A DNA stretch of 64,000 bases, taken from contig CAWHTG010000004.1 of NCBI GenBank assembly GCA_963832245.1, forward strand, positions 1,054,001 through 1,118,000. The letters run 5' to 3'. Positions 1 through 9,275 of this stretch are shown in pieces. The position numbers and the translations under genes were made by a program. The DNA comes from JABDBE01 sp963832245 (GTDB taxonomy: Bacteria > Acidobacteriota > Terriglobia > Terriglobales > Acidobacteriaceae). Under the pieces are notes generated by a model, which was given only the letters and a program-made list of their open reading frames with translations, did not search any database and was not told the DNA's origin. Position 1 is the stretch's first letter. Each line of letters starts with the position of its first letter.

Positions 1-333
1 GCTGCGCATACCAGCACTAAGAAAATTGCGAACGACACTGTAGATAAGTGTGCACTCCGCGGCACTGACTTATGGCCTCTTCAGTCGGCGATCGTTGCCC
101 GTTCCCATAATGATTCGAATCCAGTGCTTCAGCTCGTGCGCGTGTCTTCACGCTCGGAAAGTTTGGGGCAGTCGCGAGCAATCATTCTGCTTTTTCCTCT
201 CGCTGGCAAATACGAACGACCGCAATTTTGAGGCTTAGGCTTGCTTCTTTAATCGCTAATTCTTTAGCAGGAAACATTTTGCACGACCACTGAGAACAAG
301 GTACCTCCCTGGGCATCGCCGAATCGGCAGCGG
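1..333. other. No gene recognised
   Basis: This stretch has a 62-codon open frame at 50-238 with a composition unlike a folded protein and no ribosome binding site. I see no RNA gene or convincing promoter. It lies downstream of the leftward mntP gene, so it probably carries that gene's 3' flank. Confidence 0.4.
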
Positions 334-882
334 CTAACGCACCACGAGCTCACTCACGCCGATGATCATCAATACAAGTCCGCCCGAAAACCTGCTATGC
401 CTCGCGAGGGCTCGCCCCAACTGCGCACCCAACCGCAAGCCGGCAAACGAGACAAACACGGTGACCGCGCCGATTACTACGGCCGCTTGAACGATGTTGA
501 CGTGGATCATTGCGAGGCCAAAGCCAACCACCAGCGAGTCGATGCTTGTTGCAAGGCCCAGACTGAGCACGGCACTCACTGACAGCAGGTTGCTGCGCTG
601 AGCTTGATCAGATTCTTCTGTGGACCGAAACATGCGCCAGCCCACAAACGCGAGCGCTCCGCACAGGATCCAGCTTTCGTACCCACGAAAAAGAAAAGCC
701 GCCTGCATTCCGCCGAGCCAACCCAGCAAAGGCATGAAAGCCTGGAAAGCGCCGAATGGAAGCACCAGCCGAAGCATCAGCCTGACCGGGAGGCATGGTT
801 GAGCGGTGCCTATGCCAAACGATACCGCAAAGTTGTCCATCGAAACGCTCAGTGCCAAAAGGAGCAATGCAGCAATGCTCAT
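334..882 (-). CDS. mntP: Manganese efflux pump MntP
   Basis: A 182-residue inner-membrane protein expected to export Mn(II). It has about six hydrophobic segments and two internally similar halves, each carrying the MntP signature (SVSMDNFAVSFG near the N-terminus and GLATSIDSLVVGFG in the middle) with Asp residues that in the family line the Mn path. Length matches the family. I chose the ATG at 882 because AAGGAG lies six bases upstream; an ATG seven codons earlier has no such site. It stands alone, transcribed leftward. In many bacteria mntP is controlled by MntR or a yybP-ykoY riboswitch; I could not recognise either in 883-1163, so its regulation is not shown here. Confidence 0.9.
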   Translation of the reverse strand: MSIAALLLLALSVSMDNFAVSFGIGTAQPCLPVRLMLRLVLPFGAFQAFMPLLGWLGGMQAAFLFRGYESWILCGALAFVGWRMFRSTEESDQAQRSNLLSVSAVLSLGLATSIDSLVVGFGLAMIHVNIVQAAVVIGAVTVFVSFAGLRLGAQLGRALARHSRFSGGLVLMIIGVSELVVR

Positions 883-1163
883 TCCGATCTCCTTCGTGTG
901 CAACTGCCACTTAGAAAGTTAGCAATCGGGCCAGACAGAACGAAACTGGCAAAAATGCTAGGATTTGGCGAAATCTGCAGGTCAGCACGCCCTGCGATTT
1001 TCGTCATCTCCGCTTTTTCGACTCTGCGTTCTGAAGCTGGCCAACCTCAGTACGAATTTGGGACATCTTGAGGTTACTTTTGTGCCAATGTAGACGCGGA
1101 GTTACTTGCGCAAGCGCTTATCGTCAGGAAGAATTTAAGCATACCGGAGCGTAGGCGGCACAA

Positions 1164-1358
1164 ATGCCCCAGATAACGATCAAGACGGGAATTGCGGGTC
1201 CAGACGGCCGCGAAGAGGAGCTATCTGAGTATCTGTGTGATTGGCCGGGCTGCCCGAACGTCGCAGCACATGTTTTGGGTTGCGTGAAAGAATTAGGTCT
1301 TTCCGTGGCAGTTTGCGAGCAGCATGCTGCGACAAGTCGCGATGCGGCTCATGATTGA
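1164..1358 (+). CDS. Small cysteine-rich protein, possible zinc binder
   Basis: A 64-residue frame with CDWPGCPN at residues 26-33, a further Cys at 40 and Cys-Glu-Gln-His at 52-55. The spacing of four Cys and one or two His suggests a small zinc site. It is acidic near the N-terminus and has no signal peptide or membrane segment. A strong inverted repeat overlaps its stop codon and would terminate it, which supports a real transcription unit. I do not recognise the family and give no function. The upstream ribosome binding site is weak (GGAGCG about 16 bases before the ATG), so expression is uncertain. Confidence 0.5.
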   Translation: MPQITIKTGIAGPDGREEELSEYLCDWPGCPNVAAHVLGCVKELGLSVAVCEQHAATSRDAAHD

Positions 1359-1395
1359 TGCCGTCCGTAGGCGTTCACGGCCTACGGACGGCATC
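1357..1395. terminator. Perfect inverted repeat between convergent genes
   Basis: Arms 1357-1372 (GATGCCGTCCGTAGGC) and 1380-1395 are perfect 16-base complements around a seven-base loop. It lies between the converging 64-residue gene and the sulfatase gene, so a bidirectional terminator is the simplest reading. There is no long T run on either side, only GTTAC, so intrinsic termination may be weak. Confidence 0.6.
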
Positions 1396-1417
1396 GTTAC
1401 TCAAGGCTAGCCGCGGC

Positions 1418-3787
1418 CTACTGCCTGGCCATGGCCAGATTCAGCCGTTCCTCCGCAGTGATGAAGTGATCGTGGATGTCCTTGCCCAGGTCGATCTGCA
1501 CCCAGTTGACCTTCCCGTTAAATACGCTGGTAAGGCGGGTATAGTCTGAGCTGACCGGTGTACCGGTATCCCGGCCAACATCGGTCGTCTCATCTGCAGA
1601 AAATGCCATCGGCTGGGTGCGTTCAACCCGGCCTTCACCGACCTTCTTGCCGTCGTAATAAAGGCTGACATTGCCCCCCTTGGCCAAGCCGCCGCCATCG
1701 TAGGCAAACTCCATTCTCACCTGGTGCTTGCCGGCTGGAATGGCCTGGCTCGCCTCCGTGGTAAAAGTCTGAAGACCGAAGAAGTTGTAGGCGAATTTTG
1801 CTTTCCCACCCTTGGCGTAAAGACTCATGCCACCGAACGCGCCGCCCTGGTGAATGATGACGCCTTCAGCTCCTTTCGCTGGCACCTCCACCTCAGCGGT
1901 CAGCGAAAACGACTTGTTCTTCATGTTTAACACGGTGTTCTCGCTCAACCTCCCCATCCCGCTAAATAGCAGTTGCGAGTTGCCCTTGACGAGAAGTGGC
2001 CGCCCAGCCAAGTCGCTATTCAAACGTTCGGATCTGCGGTCGTCGATCGGTAACACGTTGTACTTGGTCGCCTCGATCAGAAACAGCCGCTGCAGTTCGT
2101 GCAGCTTCTCCGGCATCTCTTTCGCCAGATCGTGCGCTTGGGTCCAGTCCTTGCTGCCATCGTACAGTTCCCACACATCGTCATCGAAGGCGGGCAGCTT
2201 CGCGGTCATCATCCAAGGCGTGGAGTGGCGAGTCACCGCGCTCCATCCCTTATGGTAGATTCCCCGGTTGCAGAACATCTCAAAATACTGCAGATCGTGG
2301 CGCTCTGCAGCTTTGCCGTCGTCAAAGGAGTACGCCATGCTGACGCCTTCCATGGGCGCCTGCTGCACGCTGTTGACGATCGTCGGCTCCGGCAGGCCGG
2401 CAACTTCCAGCACGGTCGGGGCTACGTCGATCACGTGGCAGAATTGCGAACGAATCTCTCCTTTCGCTTTGATGCCCTTGGGCCAATGCACGATCGTCCC
2501 ATTGCGCGTGCCGCCCCAGTGCGAGGCAACCTGTTTGGTCCATTGATAGGGTGTGTCCGTGGCGTGCGCCCAACCCACGGCGTAATGGTTGTATGACTCC
2601 GGCCCGCCCATCTTCCCGATCCGTTCCGCCATGAACTCTGGGGTCTCGATGCTAGCCATCCCATTGAGAATAATCAACTCGTTAAACGTGCCATTCGGGC
2701 TGCCTTCGGCCGAGGCGCCGTTGTCCCCGATGATGACGTAGACCAGGGTGTCGTCGAGAATCTGGAGGTCCTTGAGCGTGTCGATCAGCCGCCCCACATG
2801 ATGGTCGATGTGCTCCAGGAACCCCGCATACACCTCCATCTGGCGTGCCAGCACTGGCTTCATTTTCGGGTCGACTTCATCCCAGGCTTGAATCTCCTCG
2901 GGTCGCTTCGTCAACTCGGCATTTTGTGGAACCACGCCCAGCTTTTTCTGCCGCGCCAAACTCTCCTCGCGCAGTTTGTCCCACCCCTGGTCGAACTTGC
3001 CCTTGTATTTGTCCGCCCACTCTCTCGGAACCTGGAGCGGCGCATGGCAAGCGCCGGGTGCGAAATAGACGAAGAACGGCTTGTCGGCCATCAGCGCTTT
3101 CTGCTGCCGCACCCAGGCAATTGCCCTGTCTGTAACGTCTTCGGTGAAGTGGTATCCTTCCTCTGCCGTCTTCGGCTGTTCCACCGGTGTGGTGCCTTCG
3201 TAGATCGAGGGGGCATACTGGTTAGTCTCGCCACCGAGGAATCCATAGAAATACTCGAATCCTCCTCCGCCAGTCGGCCATTGGTCGAATGGACCCATCG
3301 GGCTGGTTTGCCAGACCGGCACTTCGTGGCATTTCCCGAACTGCGCCGTCGAGTAGCCGTTTAGCTTGAGAGTCATCGCCAGCGGCGCTTTGTTCTTGGG
3401 CAATATGGAGCAGTAGCCGGGCGCAGAAGTGGCGATCTCGGTAATGCCGCCCATCCCAACCGAGTGATGGTTACGGCCCGTAAGCAGCGCTTGCCGCGTT
3501 GGCGAGCAGAGCGCGGTAGTGTGGAAACGGTTGTATTTCAGTCCGCCGGAGGCGAGCTTCTCAAAGTTGGGTGTCGCACAAGGTCCGCCGAAGGCGCTGG
3601 ACGCCCCGAAGCCCACATCGTCGAGCAGGACGATCAGTACGTTGGGTGCGCCTTTGGGTGGGCGCTGAGACTCGATCGGCGGAAACTTAGTATTGGGGTC
3701 TTTGGCGTCATAGGTTGTCAAGCCGGTGTGCGCCCGGGGTGGGATGGGAAGGACGGCGCGCGAATCGGTTCTCGTGGGGTCTGACAT
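1418..3787 (-). CDS. Arylsulfatase, formylglycine-dependent
   Basis: A 789-residue sulfatase that would hydrolyse sulfate esters. The alkaline-phosphatase-fold domain holds the metal-binding LLDDVGFG (residues 54-61), the modification motif CSPTR at 94-98 followed by TGRNHH, and the second metal site IGDNG near 353. Cys94 must be converted to formylglycine. No signal peptide is seen, so it should be cytoplasmic unless exported some other way. The last roughly 250 residues, beyond the catalytic domain, look beta-rich and may be a lectin-like extension. AAGGAGGA lies nine bases before the ATG. The maturase gene lies 31 bases upstream on the same strand, so the two form an operon. The substrate cannot be told from sequence; AtsA-like enzymes of this length act on small aryl or alkyl sulfates. 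Confidence 0.92.
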   Translation of the reverse strand: MSDPTRTDSRAVLPIPPRAHTGLTTYDAKDPNTKFPPIESQRPPKGAPNVLIVLLDDVGFGASSAFGGPCATPNFEKLASGGLKYNRFHTTALCSPTRQALLTGRNHHSVGMGGITEIATSAPGYCSILPKNKAPLAMTLKLNGYSTAQFGKCHEVPVWQTSPMGPFDQWPTGGGGFEYFYGFLGGETNQYAPSIYEGTTPVEQPKTAEEGYHFTEDVTDRAIAWVRQQKALMADKPFFVYFAPGACHAPLQVPREWADKYKGKFDQGWDKLREESLARQKKLGVVPQNAELTKRPEEIQAWDEVDPKMKPVLARQMEVYAGFLEHIDHHVGRLIDTLKDLQILDDTLVYVIIGDNGASAEGSPNGTFNELIILNGMASIETPEFMAERIGKMGGPESYNHYAVGWAHATDTPYQWTKQVASHWGGTRNGTIVHWPKGIKAKGEIRSQFCHVIDVAPTVLEVAGLPEPTIVNSVQQAPMEGVSMAYSFDDGKAAERHDLQYFEMFCNRGIYHKGWSAVTRHSTPWMMTAKLPAFDDDVWELYDGSKDWTQAHDLAKEMPEKLHELQRLFLIEATKYNVLPIDDRRSERLNSDLAGRPLLVKGNSQLLFSGMGRLSENTVLNMKNKSFSLTAEVEVPAKGAEGVIIHQGGAFGGMSLYAKGGKAKFAYNFFGLQTFTTEASQAIPAGKHQVRMEFAYDGGGLAKGGNVSLYYDGKKVGEGRVERTQPMAFSADETTDVGRDTGTPVSSDYTRLTSVFNGKVNWVQIDLGKDIHDHFITAEERLNLAMARQ

Positions 3788-3818
3788 TTCGGTTGTTCCT
3801 CCTTAAAGTTTTGATTGC

Positions 3819-5231
3819 TCAAATTCGGTATTCATAAATTGTGCGCACCTGGGATGCATCCCGGTCTGCACTTTCCCGATGCTCGGCCGCCAGAGCCCGC
3901 ATTACTTCGGCAGCTTCCCGCCCCTGGCGCAGCAAGTCAGCCATCATCTTCATGGGACGGTCAATATGTTTAAAGAATGCCTTGTATCCTGCGCAAAGAT
4001 AGTTGAGACCGGGCTCGCCATCAGGAGTGTTGATAAAACGATTGCGCGGGCACTCCCCGTTGCAAGCGAATCGAACTTCGCATTCACGGCAATAACGTGG
4101 CAGAGTATCGCGTTTGGCGTTGCCGAATGCCCGCTGCTGATCTGAGGCCACGAGCTGCACCATATGCTCCTGCTTGATGTTTCCCAGCCGGAACTTGGGC
4201 TCCACGAAGTGATCGCAGGAATAAAGATCGCCGTTATGCTCGAGGGCTAACGCGTTGCCGCAGGTTTCGGCAAAGATGCACAAAGATGCCGGCAACCCCA
4301 ACCACGAAGCCAGGGATGACTCGAACAATTGAATGTAAACTTCGCCAACGTCGTGCCTCACCCACTCGTCGAAAATCGCAATCAGAAATTCGCCCCACTG
4401 CTCTGGTTTCACCGTACGCTCGGTTACCAACTCACCAGCTTGGGTATAGAGCGGACGTCTGTGGTTACGATCTCCCCAGCCTTCGTTCGCAATTTCCAGA
4501 AGCTGCGGCGTCGCCCGCTCTACGATTGGGATGAACTGCACGAAGTGCGTTTTCAGCTCATCGCGAAAGAACCGGTAGACCTCCAAAGGATGACCAACGT
4601 TGGCATCATGGACAGTACACAGCACGTTGAATTCGACTCGATGCTCTTGCATCAGTCGGGCAGCGCGCATCACTTTGGAAAACGTTGGACCACCGGCCTT
4701 GTCCACTCGGTAGGCATCGTGCATCGCCTGGGGACCGTCAATCGATAACCCTACTAGGAAGTTGTTTTCCCGTAAGAACTCGCACCATTCTTCGTCTAGC
4801 AAAATGCCGTTAGTCTGAACTGTGTGTTCGAGCGCTATTCCGGGAGAAATATATTTGCGCGTCAAGGCAACCGCGTGCTCAAAAAAATCCAGGCCCATCA
4901 GAGTGGGCTCGCCTCCCTGCCACGCGATGGTGATTTGATCGGAACGCTGCGATTCGACCACCTGCTTGATGTATGCCTCGAGAACATCGTCCGACATGCG
5001 AAATTTACTTCCTGGGTAAAGGGCGTCCTTCGACAGAAAGAAGCAGTACTTGCAGTCGAGATTGCAGATTGCACCCGTAGGTTTGGCGAGTACGTGGAAG
5101 TACGACGGCGCATTGCGCGGCCATACTTTAGGAGGCTCGGGCATGGTTCGTATTTCGGGCAAGGGGTGCTCAAACATGGACGGAGAACCGCCACTACCGG
5201 CAATCCTCTTGGAAGCCGCACGCATGAACAA
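3819..5231 (-). CDS. Anaerobic-type sulfatase-maturating enzyme (radical SAM/SPASM)
   Basis: About 470 residues. It converts the active-site Cys (or Ser) of a sulfatase to formylglycine. The radical-SAM cluster motif CNLDCKYC is at residues 56-63, followed by the GGEP motif (WQGGEPTL). The C-terminal half carries the auxiliary-cluster cysteines of the SPASM domain (CIFAETCGNA, SCDHF, CRECEVRFACNGECPRNRF, LCAGYK). The downstream sulfatase has CSPTR, the Cys-type substrate this enzyme would need. The start is uncertain: in-frame ATGs at residues 1, 3, 19 and 30 are possible and none has a strong ribosome binding site; family lengths would favour residue 19 or 30. Confidence 0.93.
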   Translation of the reverse strand: MFMRAASKRIAGSGGSPSMFEHPLPEIRTMPEPPKVWPRNAPSYFHVLAKPTGAICNLDCKYCFFLSKDALYPGSKFRMSDDVLEAYIKQVVESQRSDQITIAWQGGEPTLMGLDFFEHAVALTRKYISPGIALEHTVQTNGILLDEEWCEFLRENNFLVGLSIDGPQAMHDAYRVDKAGGPTFSKVMRAARLMQEHRVEFNVLCTVHDANVGHPLEVYRFFRDELKTHFVQFIPIVERATPQLLEIANEGWGDRNHRRPLYTQAGELVTERTVKPEQWGEFLIAIFDEWVRHDVGEVYIQLFESSLASWLGLPASLCIFAETCGNALALEHNGDLYSCDHFVEPKFRLGNIKQEHMVQLVASDQQRAFGNAKRDTLPRYCRECEVRFACNGECPRNRFINTPDGEPGLNYLCAGYKAFFKHIDRPMKMMADLLRQGREAAEVMRALAAEHRESADRDASQVRTIYEYRI

Positions 5232-5420
5232 CTAGGAAAAGTGATAGGCGTGCTTAATCGTGGTTGAAAAAGAGGGGTCGTGCACGGTGAACGGAGCGCC
5301 AAAATCACACAACCGAATGTAAGAACAAAGGGAACTAGCATTTTTCCCAGTGGTTTGGCGGTGGTCTCATAAATAGCTTAAAATCGCTGCTTCTAATGCG
5401 GTGGCACAGGACAAGCCCGC

Positions 5421-8400
5421 GTGACAGCAATACAGAGAATGCCGAATCTCCTCGTTGTCGTTATCGTCTGCTTGTTGCTGTCCCCCCCTGCCCTGTCGTC
5501 GCAGGTTAAGCAAACCCGGCGCGTTCTCATGCTGAGCGAGCTAGGTCCGTCGTCTCCGACCGTCGCTCTCATCGAGCAGGAAATCCGCACCGCCCTGGAC
5601 GAGAGGTTTCCCTCCCAGATCGAGTTCTACAGCGAATATCTGGAAACCACTCTCTTCGGCGATGAGGCCTCTCAAAACAAGTTACGCGACTGGTTCATTC
5701 GCAAATATCAGAGTCGTGAGCCAGAGTTGATCATTGCAGCTGGTCCGTCCGCCATTCAGTTCTTGGCGAAGGTGCACGAAACATTCTTTCGCGACACCCC
5801 GATTGTGTTTTGCGCCAGCAGCGAGGACCAGGCGGATTATCCCAAGCTCGACTCTCAGTTTACCGGCGTTTGGATGACGATTGAGGCGGCTAGAACGCTC
5901 GCAGTGGCAATGCGTCTCCAACCAGGCATCCGGCGCGTGGTGGTGGTGGGCGGTGTGGCACCCTTTGACCGGCGCGTGGAGGACGTTGTCAAGGAGGACT
6001 TGCAAAGCTACGAAACCAAGATGGAATTCACATATCTCGCCGACTTGGACATCGCTACCCTCTGCGACCGTCTGACGCATCTGCCAAGAGATGCAATTGT
6101 CCTGTACACGACAATCTCTGAGGACGCCGCCGGGAAGCATTTCCTCAATGTGCGGCAGTCAGCACCAATGGTTGCCAAGGCTGCTAATGTGCCGATATAT
6201 GCTCTGGCCGACATGTTCGTTGGGGTAGGATTTGTGGGCGGGTATGTGAGTAGTTATGCCGAGCAGGGCCGGGTTGCCGCGGAAATCGCTGCGAAGATTC
6301 TAGAGGGGGCGAAGCCGCAAGAGATTCCCATTGTAAGAGGCACTAATGCCTACATGTTTGACGCGCGTTCCATGCGACGCTGGGGACTAGACGAAAACAT
6401 GCTGCCACCCAGCAGCGTCGTGCTTTTCAGGGAACCGACGCTCACGGAGCGCTACAAATGGCAAATGATTGGCATCCTCGTTGTCTTCGGTGCACTCGTG
6501 GTCTTAATTGGGTATCTTTTGATCGAACGCAGGAGACTCGCGCTGGCGGAGCAAGAAGTGGAAGCGGAAGCGCGGTTCGAAAGGTTGATCTCTGAACTAT
6601 CAACGCACTTCATTGATCTTCCTGCAGACAGAGTTGATGTCGGGATTGAGCAGGCCCTTAGTCAGCTGGTTAGTTACCTTGCAGTCGATCGGGTCAACAT
6701 TTTCGAATTTACGATTGATAAGACAAATCTGGTGATTACCCATTCGAGCGCGGCCACTAGTATCACATCAGCTCCAACGCCACAAACTTACGCAACAAAC
6801 GGGCTGCCCTGGTATACCAGAAAACTGTTGAACAATGAGCCGATCGTCTTCACGACTCTGGATCAACTTCCGTACGACGCCGATGCGGACAAGGCCTTTC
6901 TGCAGAGTCACGAAGTGCGGTCAGGTGTTGCCATCCCTCTCGAGGCAGAAGGCTCCGTTCTGGGCTGTCTTTCCTTTGTGACAGTCTATGAAGACAGGGT
7001 ATGGCCGAGCCGTCTCGTTGAGCAGCTAAAGATTGTGGGACAAGTCTTTGCGAACGCGCTTATGCGAAAGCGTTCTGATGAGGCACTGGTCACGAGCGAA
7101 ATGCTGAAGGGAGCCATTCTAACCTCCATCAGCAGTGGCTTGGCTGTTCTGAATCAGCGAGGTGAAATCGTCGCCGTCAATTCCCGCTGGAACGAGTTTT
7201 CAAGTATTTATGGGACCTCCACGGACGTGGAGCTTCAGGTCGGTACGAACTATCTCGAAGTTTGCCAGCGGGCGGTTGCGAGCCGTACTCCTGGTGCCGC
7301 TCAGGCCCTGTCCGGAATCAAGGCAGTGCTCCAGGGAGAGAGCCAGTATTTTGAGACCGAGTACTCCCATCCCGTTCCCGAAAATCAGCGATGGTTCTTG
7401 ATGAGAGTCACCCCTTTGCAGGCGCCAAAGGGAGGTGCTGTCATTAGCTTCAACGACATCACCGACCGCAAGTTGGCGGAGGAAAAGCTGCGCGAAAGCG
7501 AAGAGCGGTTCCGCGTTATGGCTGACACAGCCCCCGTCATGGTGTGGAGAGCAGGCACCGACATGCTCTGCGATTTCTTTAACAAGCCCTGGCTTGAATT
7601 TACTGGGCGTACGATAGAACAGCCAGTAAAGAATGGATGGTCAGAAGGCATACACCCGGAAGATGTTGAACATTGCGTGGATACCTACGTCTCTAACTTT
7701 AAGGTACGCCAGCCTTTCACTATCGAATACCGCCTCAGGCGTGCCGATGGAGAATATCGCTGGGTCATCGATAAGGGTATTCCGCGATACTCACCCAACG
7801 GTGAATTCGCTGGCTACATAGGTTCGTGCCTGGATATTACGGAGCGCAAACTGGCGGAACAAGAGCGCGAGGAACTCGCCGGCAGATTGATTGATGCGCA
7901 GGAGCAGGAGCGCAGCAGGCTTGCACGTGAACTCCATGACGACTTCAATCAAAGATTGGCGGTCTTGGCGATTGATCTGGAGAGGTGTGCAGAGATCATG
8001 AGTCATTCTCCCGCTAAGGCCAGCGAACGCATGTTGGAGTTGTGGAATCGTGCCAGCGAGATTGGCGCCGATCTCCATACTCTCTCGCACCAGTTGCACT
8101 CTTCCACCTTGCAAAGTCTAGGGCTGATTCTTGGCGTGGGAGCATTCTGCGACGAATTTTCGCAGCAACAAGGCATCCAAGTTGATCTTGCCCACGAGAA
8201 TATTCCTCGTTCGGTTCCTCCTGACGTTGCCCTGTGTCTGTTCCGCGTCGTCCAGGAAGGGCTTCGAAATGTGAAAAAACACAGCGGTTCATCAAGGGCC
8301 GAAATTCGACTAGAGGGAAGCAATGATGCCATTCACCTGTCACTATTCGATCGTGGCGCGGGCTTTGATCGACGTGACCCTTCGACACATGTTGGTCTCG

Positions 8401-8528
8401 GGATGCGGAGCATGGAAGAACGCTTACGGCTCGTAGGCGGCCGCTTTGAGCTTCAATCGGCTCCCATGAAAGGAACGCGCATAGACGTTTGGGTCCCGTT
8501 GAAGCCGGCTGTGGGGCGCGCCGGTTAG
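5421..8528 (+). CDS. Multi-sensor histidine kinase (periplasmic binding domain, GAF, PAS, HisKA_3)
   Basis: A 1035-residue membrane kinase, probably the signal source for the next gene. From the N-terminus: a signal segment (residues 8-25); a periplasmic region about 30-340 resembling ABC-transporter substrate-binding proteins; one membrane helix near 347-367; a GAF domain about 385-545; two PAS domains about 560-690 and 700-815; a HisKA_3 dimerisation domain with the phospho-acceptor in ARELHDDFNQR near 838-848; and a HATPase domain ending with GLGMRSMEERLRLVGG. The start is GTG at 5421; the ATG six codons later is an alternative that leaves the signal segment intact. The NarL-type regulator starts 34 bases downstream. 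The ligand is unknown. Confidence 0.9.
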   Translation: MTAIQRMPNLLVVVIVCLLLSPPALSSQVKQTRRVLMLSELGPSSPTVALIEQEIRTALDERFPSQIEFYSEYLETTLFGDEASQNKLRDWFIRKYQSREPELIIAAGPSAIQFLAKVHETFFRDTPIVFCASSEDQADYPKLDSQFTGVWMTIEAARTLAVAMRLQPGIRRVVVVGGVAPFDRRVEDVVKEDLQSYETKMEFTYLADLDIATLCDRLTHLPRDAIVLYTTISEDAAGKHFLNVRQSAPMVAKAANVPIYALADMFVGVGFVGGYVSSYAEQGRVAAEIAAKILEGAKPQEIPIVRGTNAYMFDARSMRRWGLDENMLPPSSVVLFREPTLTERYKWQMIGILVVFGALVVLIGYLLIERRRLALAEQEVEAEARFERLISELSTHFIDLPADRVDVGIEQALSQLVSYLAVDRVNIFEFTIDKTNLVITHSSAATSITSAPTPQTYATNGLPWYTRKLLNNEPIVFTTLDQLPYDADADKAFLQSHEVRSGVAIPLEAEGSVLGCLSFVTVYEDRVWPSRLVEQLKIVGQVFANALMRKRSDEALVTSEMLKGAILTSISSGLAVLNQRGEIVAVNSRWNEFSSIYGTSTDVELQVGTNYLEVCQRAVASRTPGAAQALSGIKAVLQGESQYFETEYSHPVPENQRWFLMRVTPLQAPKGGAVISFNDITDRKLAEEKLRESEERFRVMADTAPVMVWRAGTDMLCDFFNKPWLEFTGRTIEQPVKNGWSEGIHPEDVEHCVDTYVSNFKVRQPFTIEYRLRRADGEYRWVIDKGIPRYSPNGEFAGYIGSCLDITERKLAEQEREELAGRLIDAQEQERSRLARELHDDFNQRLAVLAIDLERCAEIMSHSPAKASERMLELWNRASEIGADLHTLSHQLHSSTLQSLGLILGVGAFCDEFSQQQGIQVDLAHENIPRSVPPDVALCLFRVVQEGLRNVKKHSGSSRAEIRLEGSNDAIHLSLFDRGAGFDRRDPSTHVGLGMRSMEERLRLVGGRFELQSAPMKGTRIDVWVPLKPAVGRAG

Positions 8529-8562
8529 CTGCCGGGCAGGCGTACACCAAGGAAATCGATAT

Positions 8563-9216
8563 ATGGAGGATCTCAAGCGATCTCCAACGCGCCATCGTAT
8601 TCTTCTCGCGGATGACCATGCAATAGTGGTCGAGGCCCTTCGTTCGCTGCTGAGCGAAAGTTACGATGTAGTCGGGATCGTTCCAGATGGCCGCACACTA
8701 TTAACCGAAGCCATCAAGCTCCGACCAGATGTTATCGTTCTCGACGTTGGTATGCCATTGCTGAATGGCCTAGACGCCGGCGCACGACTGAAAGAACTAC
8801 TGCCGAATACGAAGCTGGTTTTCTTAACTATGAAGGACGATCCGAACCTGGCGGCGGCTGCGCTGAACCTTGGAACCATAGGATACGTCCTCAAGCATTC
8901 AGCGGCGTCCGAACTGCTCAAAGCCATTTCCGAGGTGCTACGCGGGAAGTCCTACGTAACCCCTAAGCTTAAGCCGGAGAATTGGGCAGTCAGGGAAGCC
9001 CGGGCTCAGCAGTTCTCAAAGAGCCTGACACCCCGCCAACGTGAGGTGCTCCAATTGCTCGCGGAAGGACGCCCGATGAAAGAGATAGCAGACATCCTGA
9101 AGGTCAGCGAAAAGACGATTATGTTCCATAAATATCACATAATGGAGTCATTCAATCTCAAAAGCAACGCCGAACTTGTGCTGTTTGCGCTCAAGAATGG
9201 CTTGATTTCTGCCTGA
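8563..9216 (+). CDS. NarL/FixJ-type response regulator
   Basis: A 217-residue two-domain regulator. The receiver domain has the acidic pocket LADDH (residues 15-19), the phospho-acceptor Asp61 in VLDVGMP and a conserved Lys in YVLKHS. The C-terminal LuxR-type helix-turn-helix begins at LTPRQREVLQLLAEG and carries the recognition helix SEKTIMFHKYHI. It directly follows the HisKA_3 kinase gene with AAGGAAA upstream of the ATG, so the two are the expected cognate pair. The target genes are not apparent. Confidence 0.93.
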   Translation: MEDLKRSPTRHRILLADDHAIVVEALRSLLSESYDVVGIVPDGRTLLTEAIKLRPDVIVLDVGMPLLNGLDAGARLKELLPNTKLVFLTMKDDPNLAAAALNLGTIGYVLKHSAASELLKAISEVLRGKSYVTPKLKPENWAVREARAQQFSKSLTPRQREVLQLLAEGRPMKEIADILKVSEKTIMFHKYHIMESFNLKSNAELVLFALKNGLISA

Positions 9217-9275
9217 TTCGCGTACTCAATACCCCTGTAACTTTTCCTAGTATCCAGGACTAGACTCGCGTCGTA

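Noticed and set aside
50..238. Possible 62-residue protein at the left edge
   Set aside because: No ribosome binding site, no conserved motif, and Cys/Phe/Arg composition of chance translation.
883..1163. Possible manganese riboswitch upstream of mntP
   Set aside because: I could not match the conserved elements of the yybP-ykoY motif in this stretch on the minus strand.
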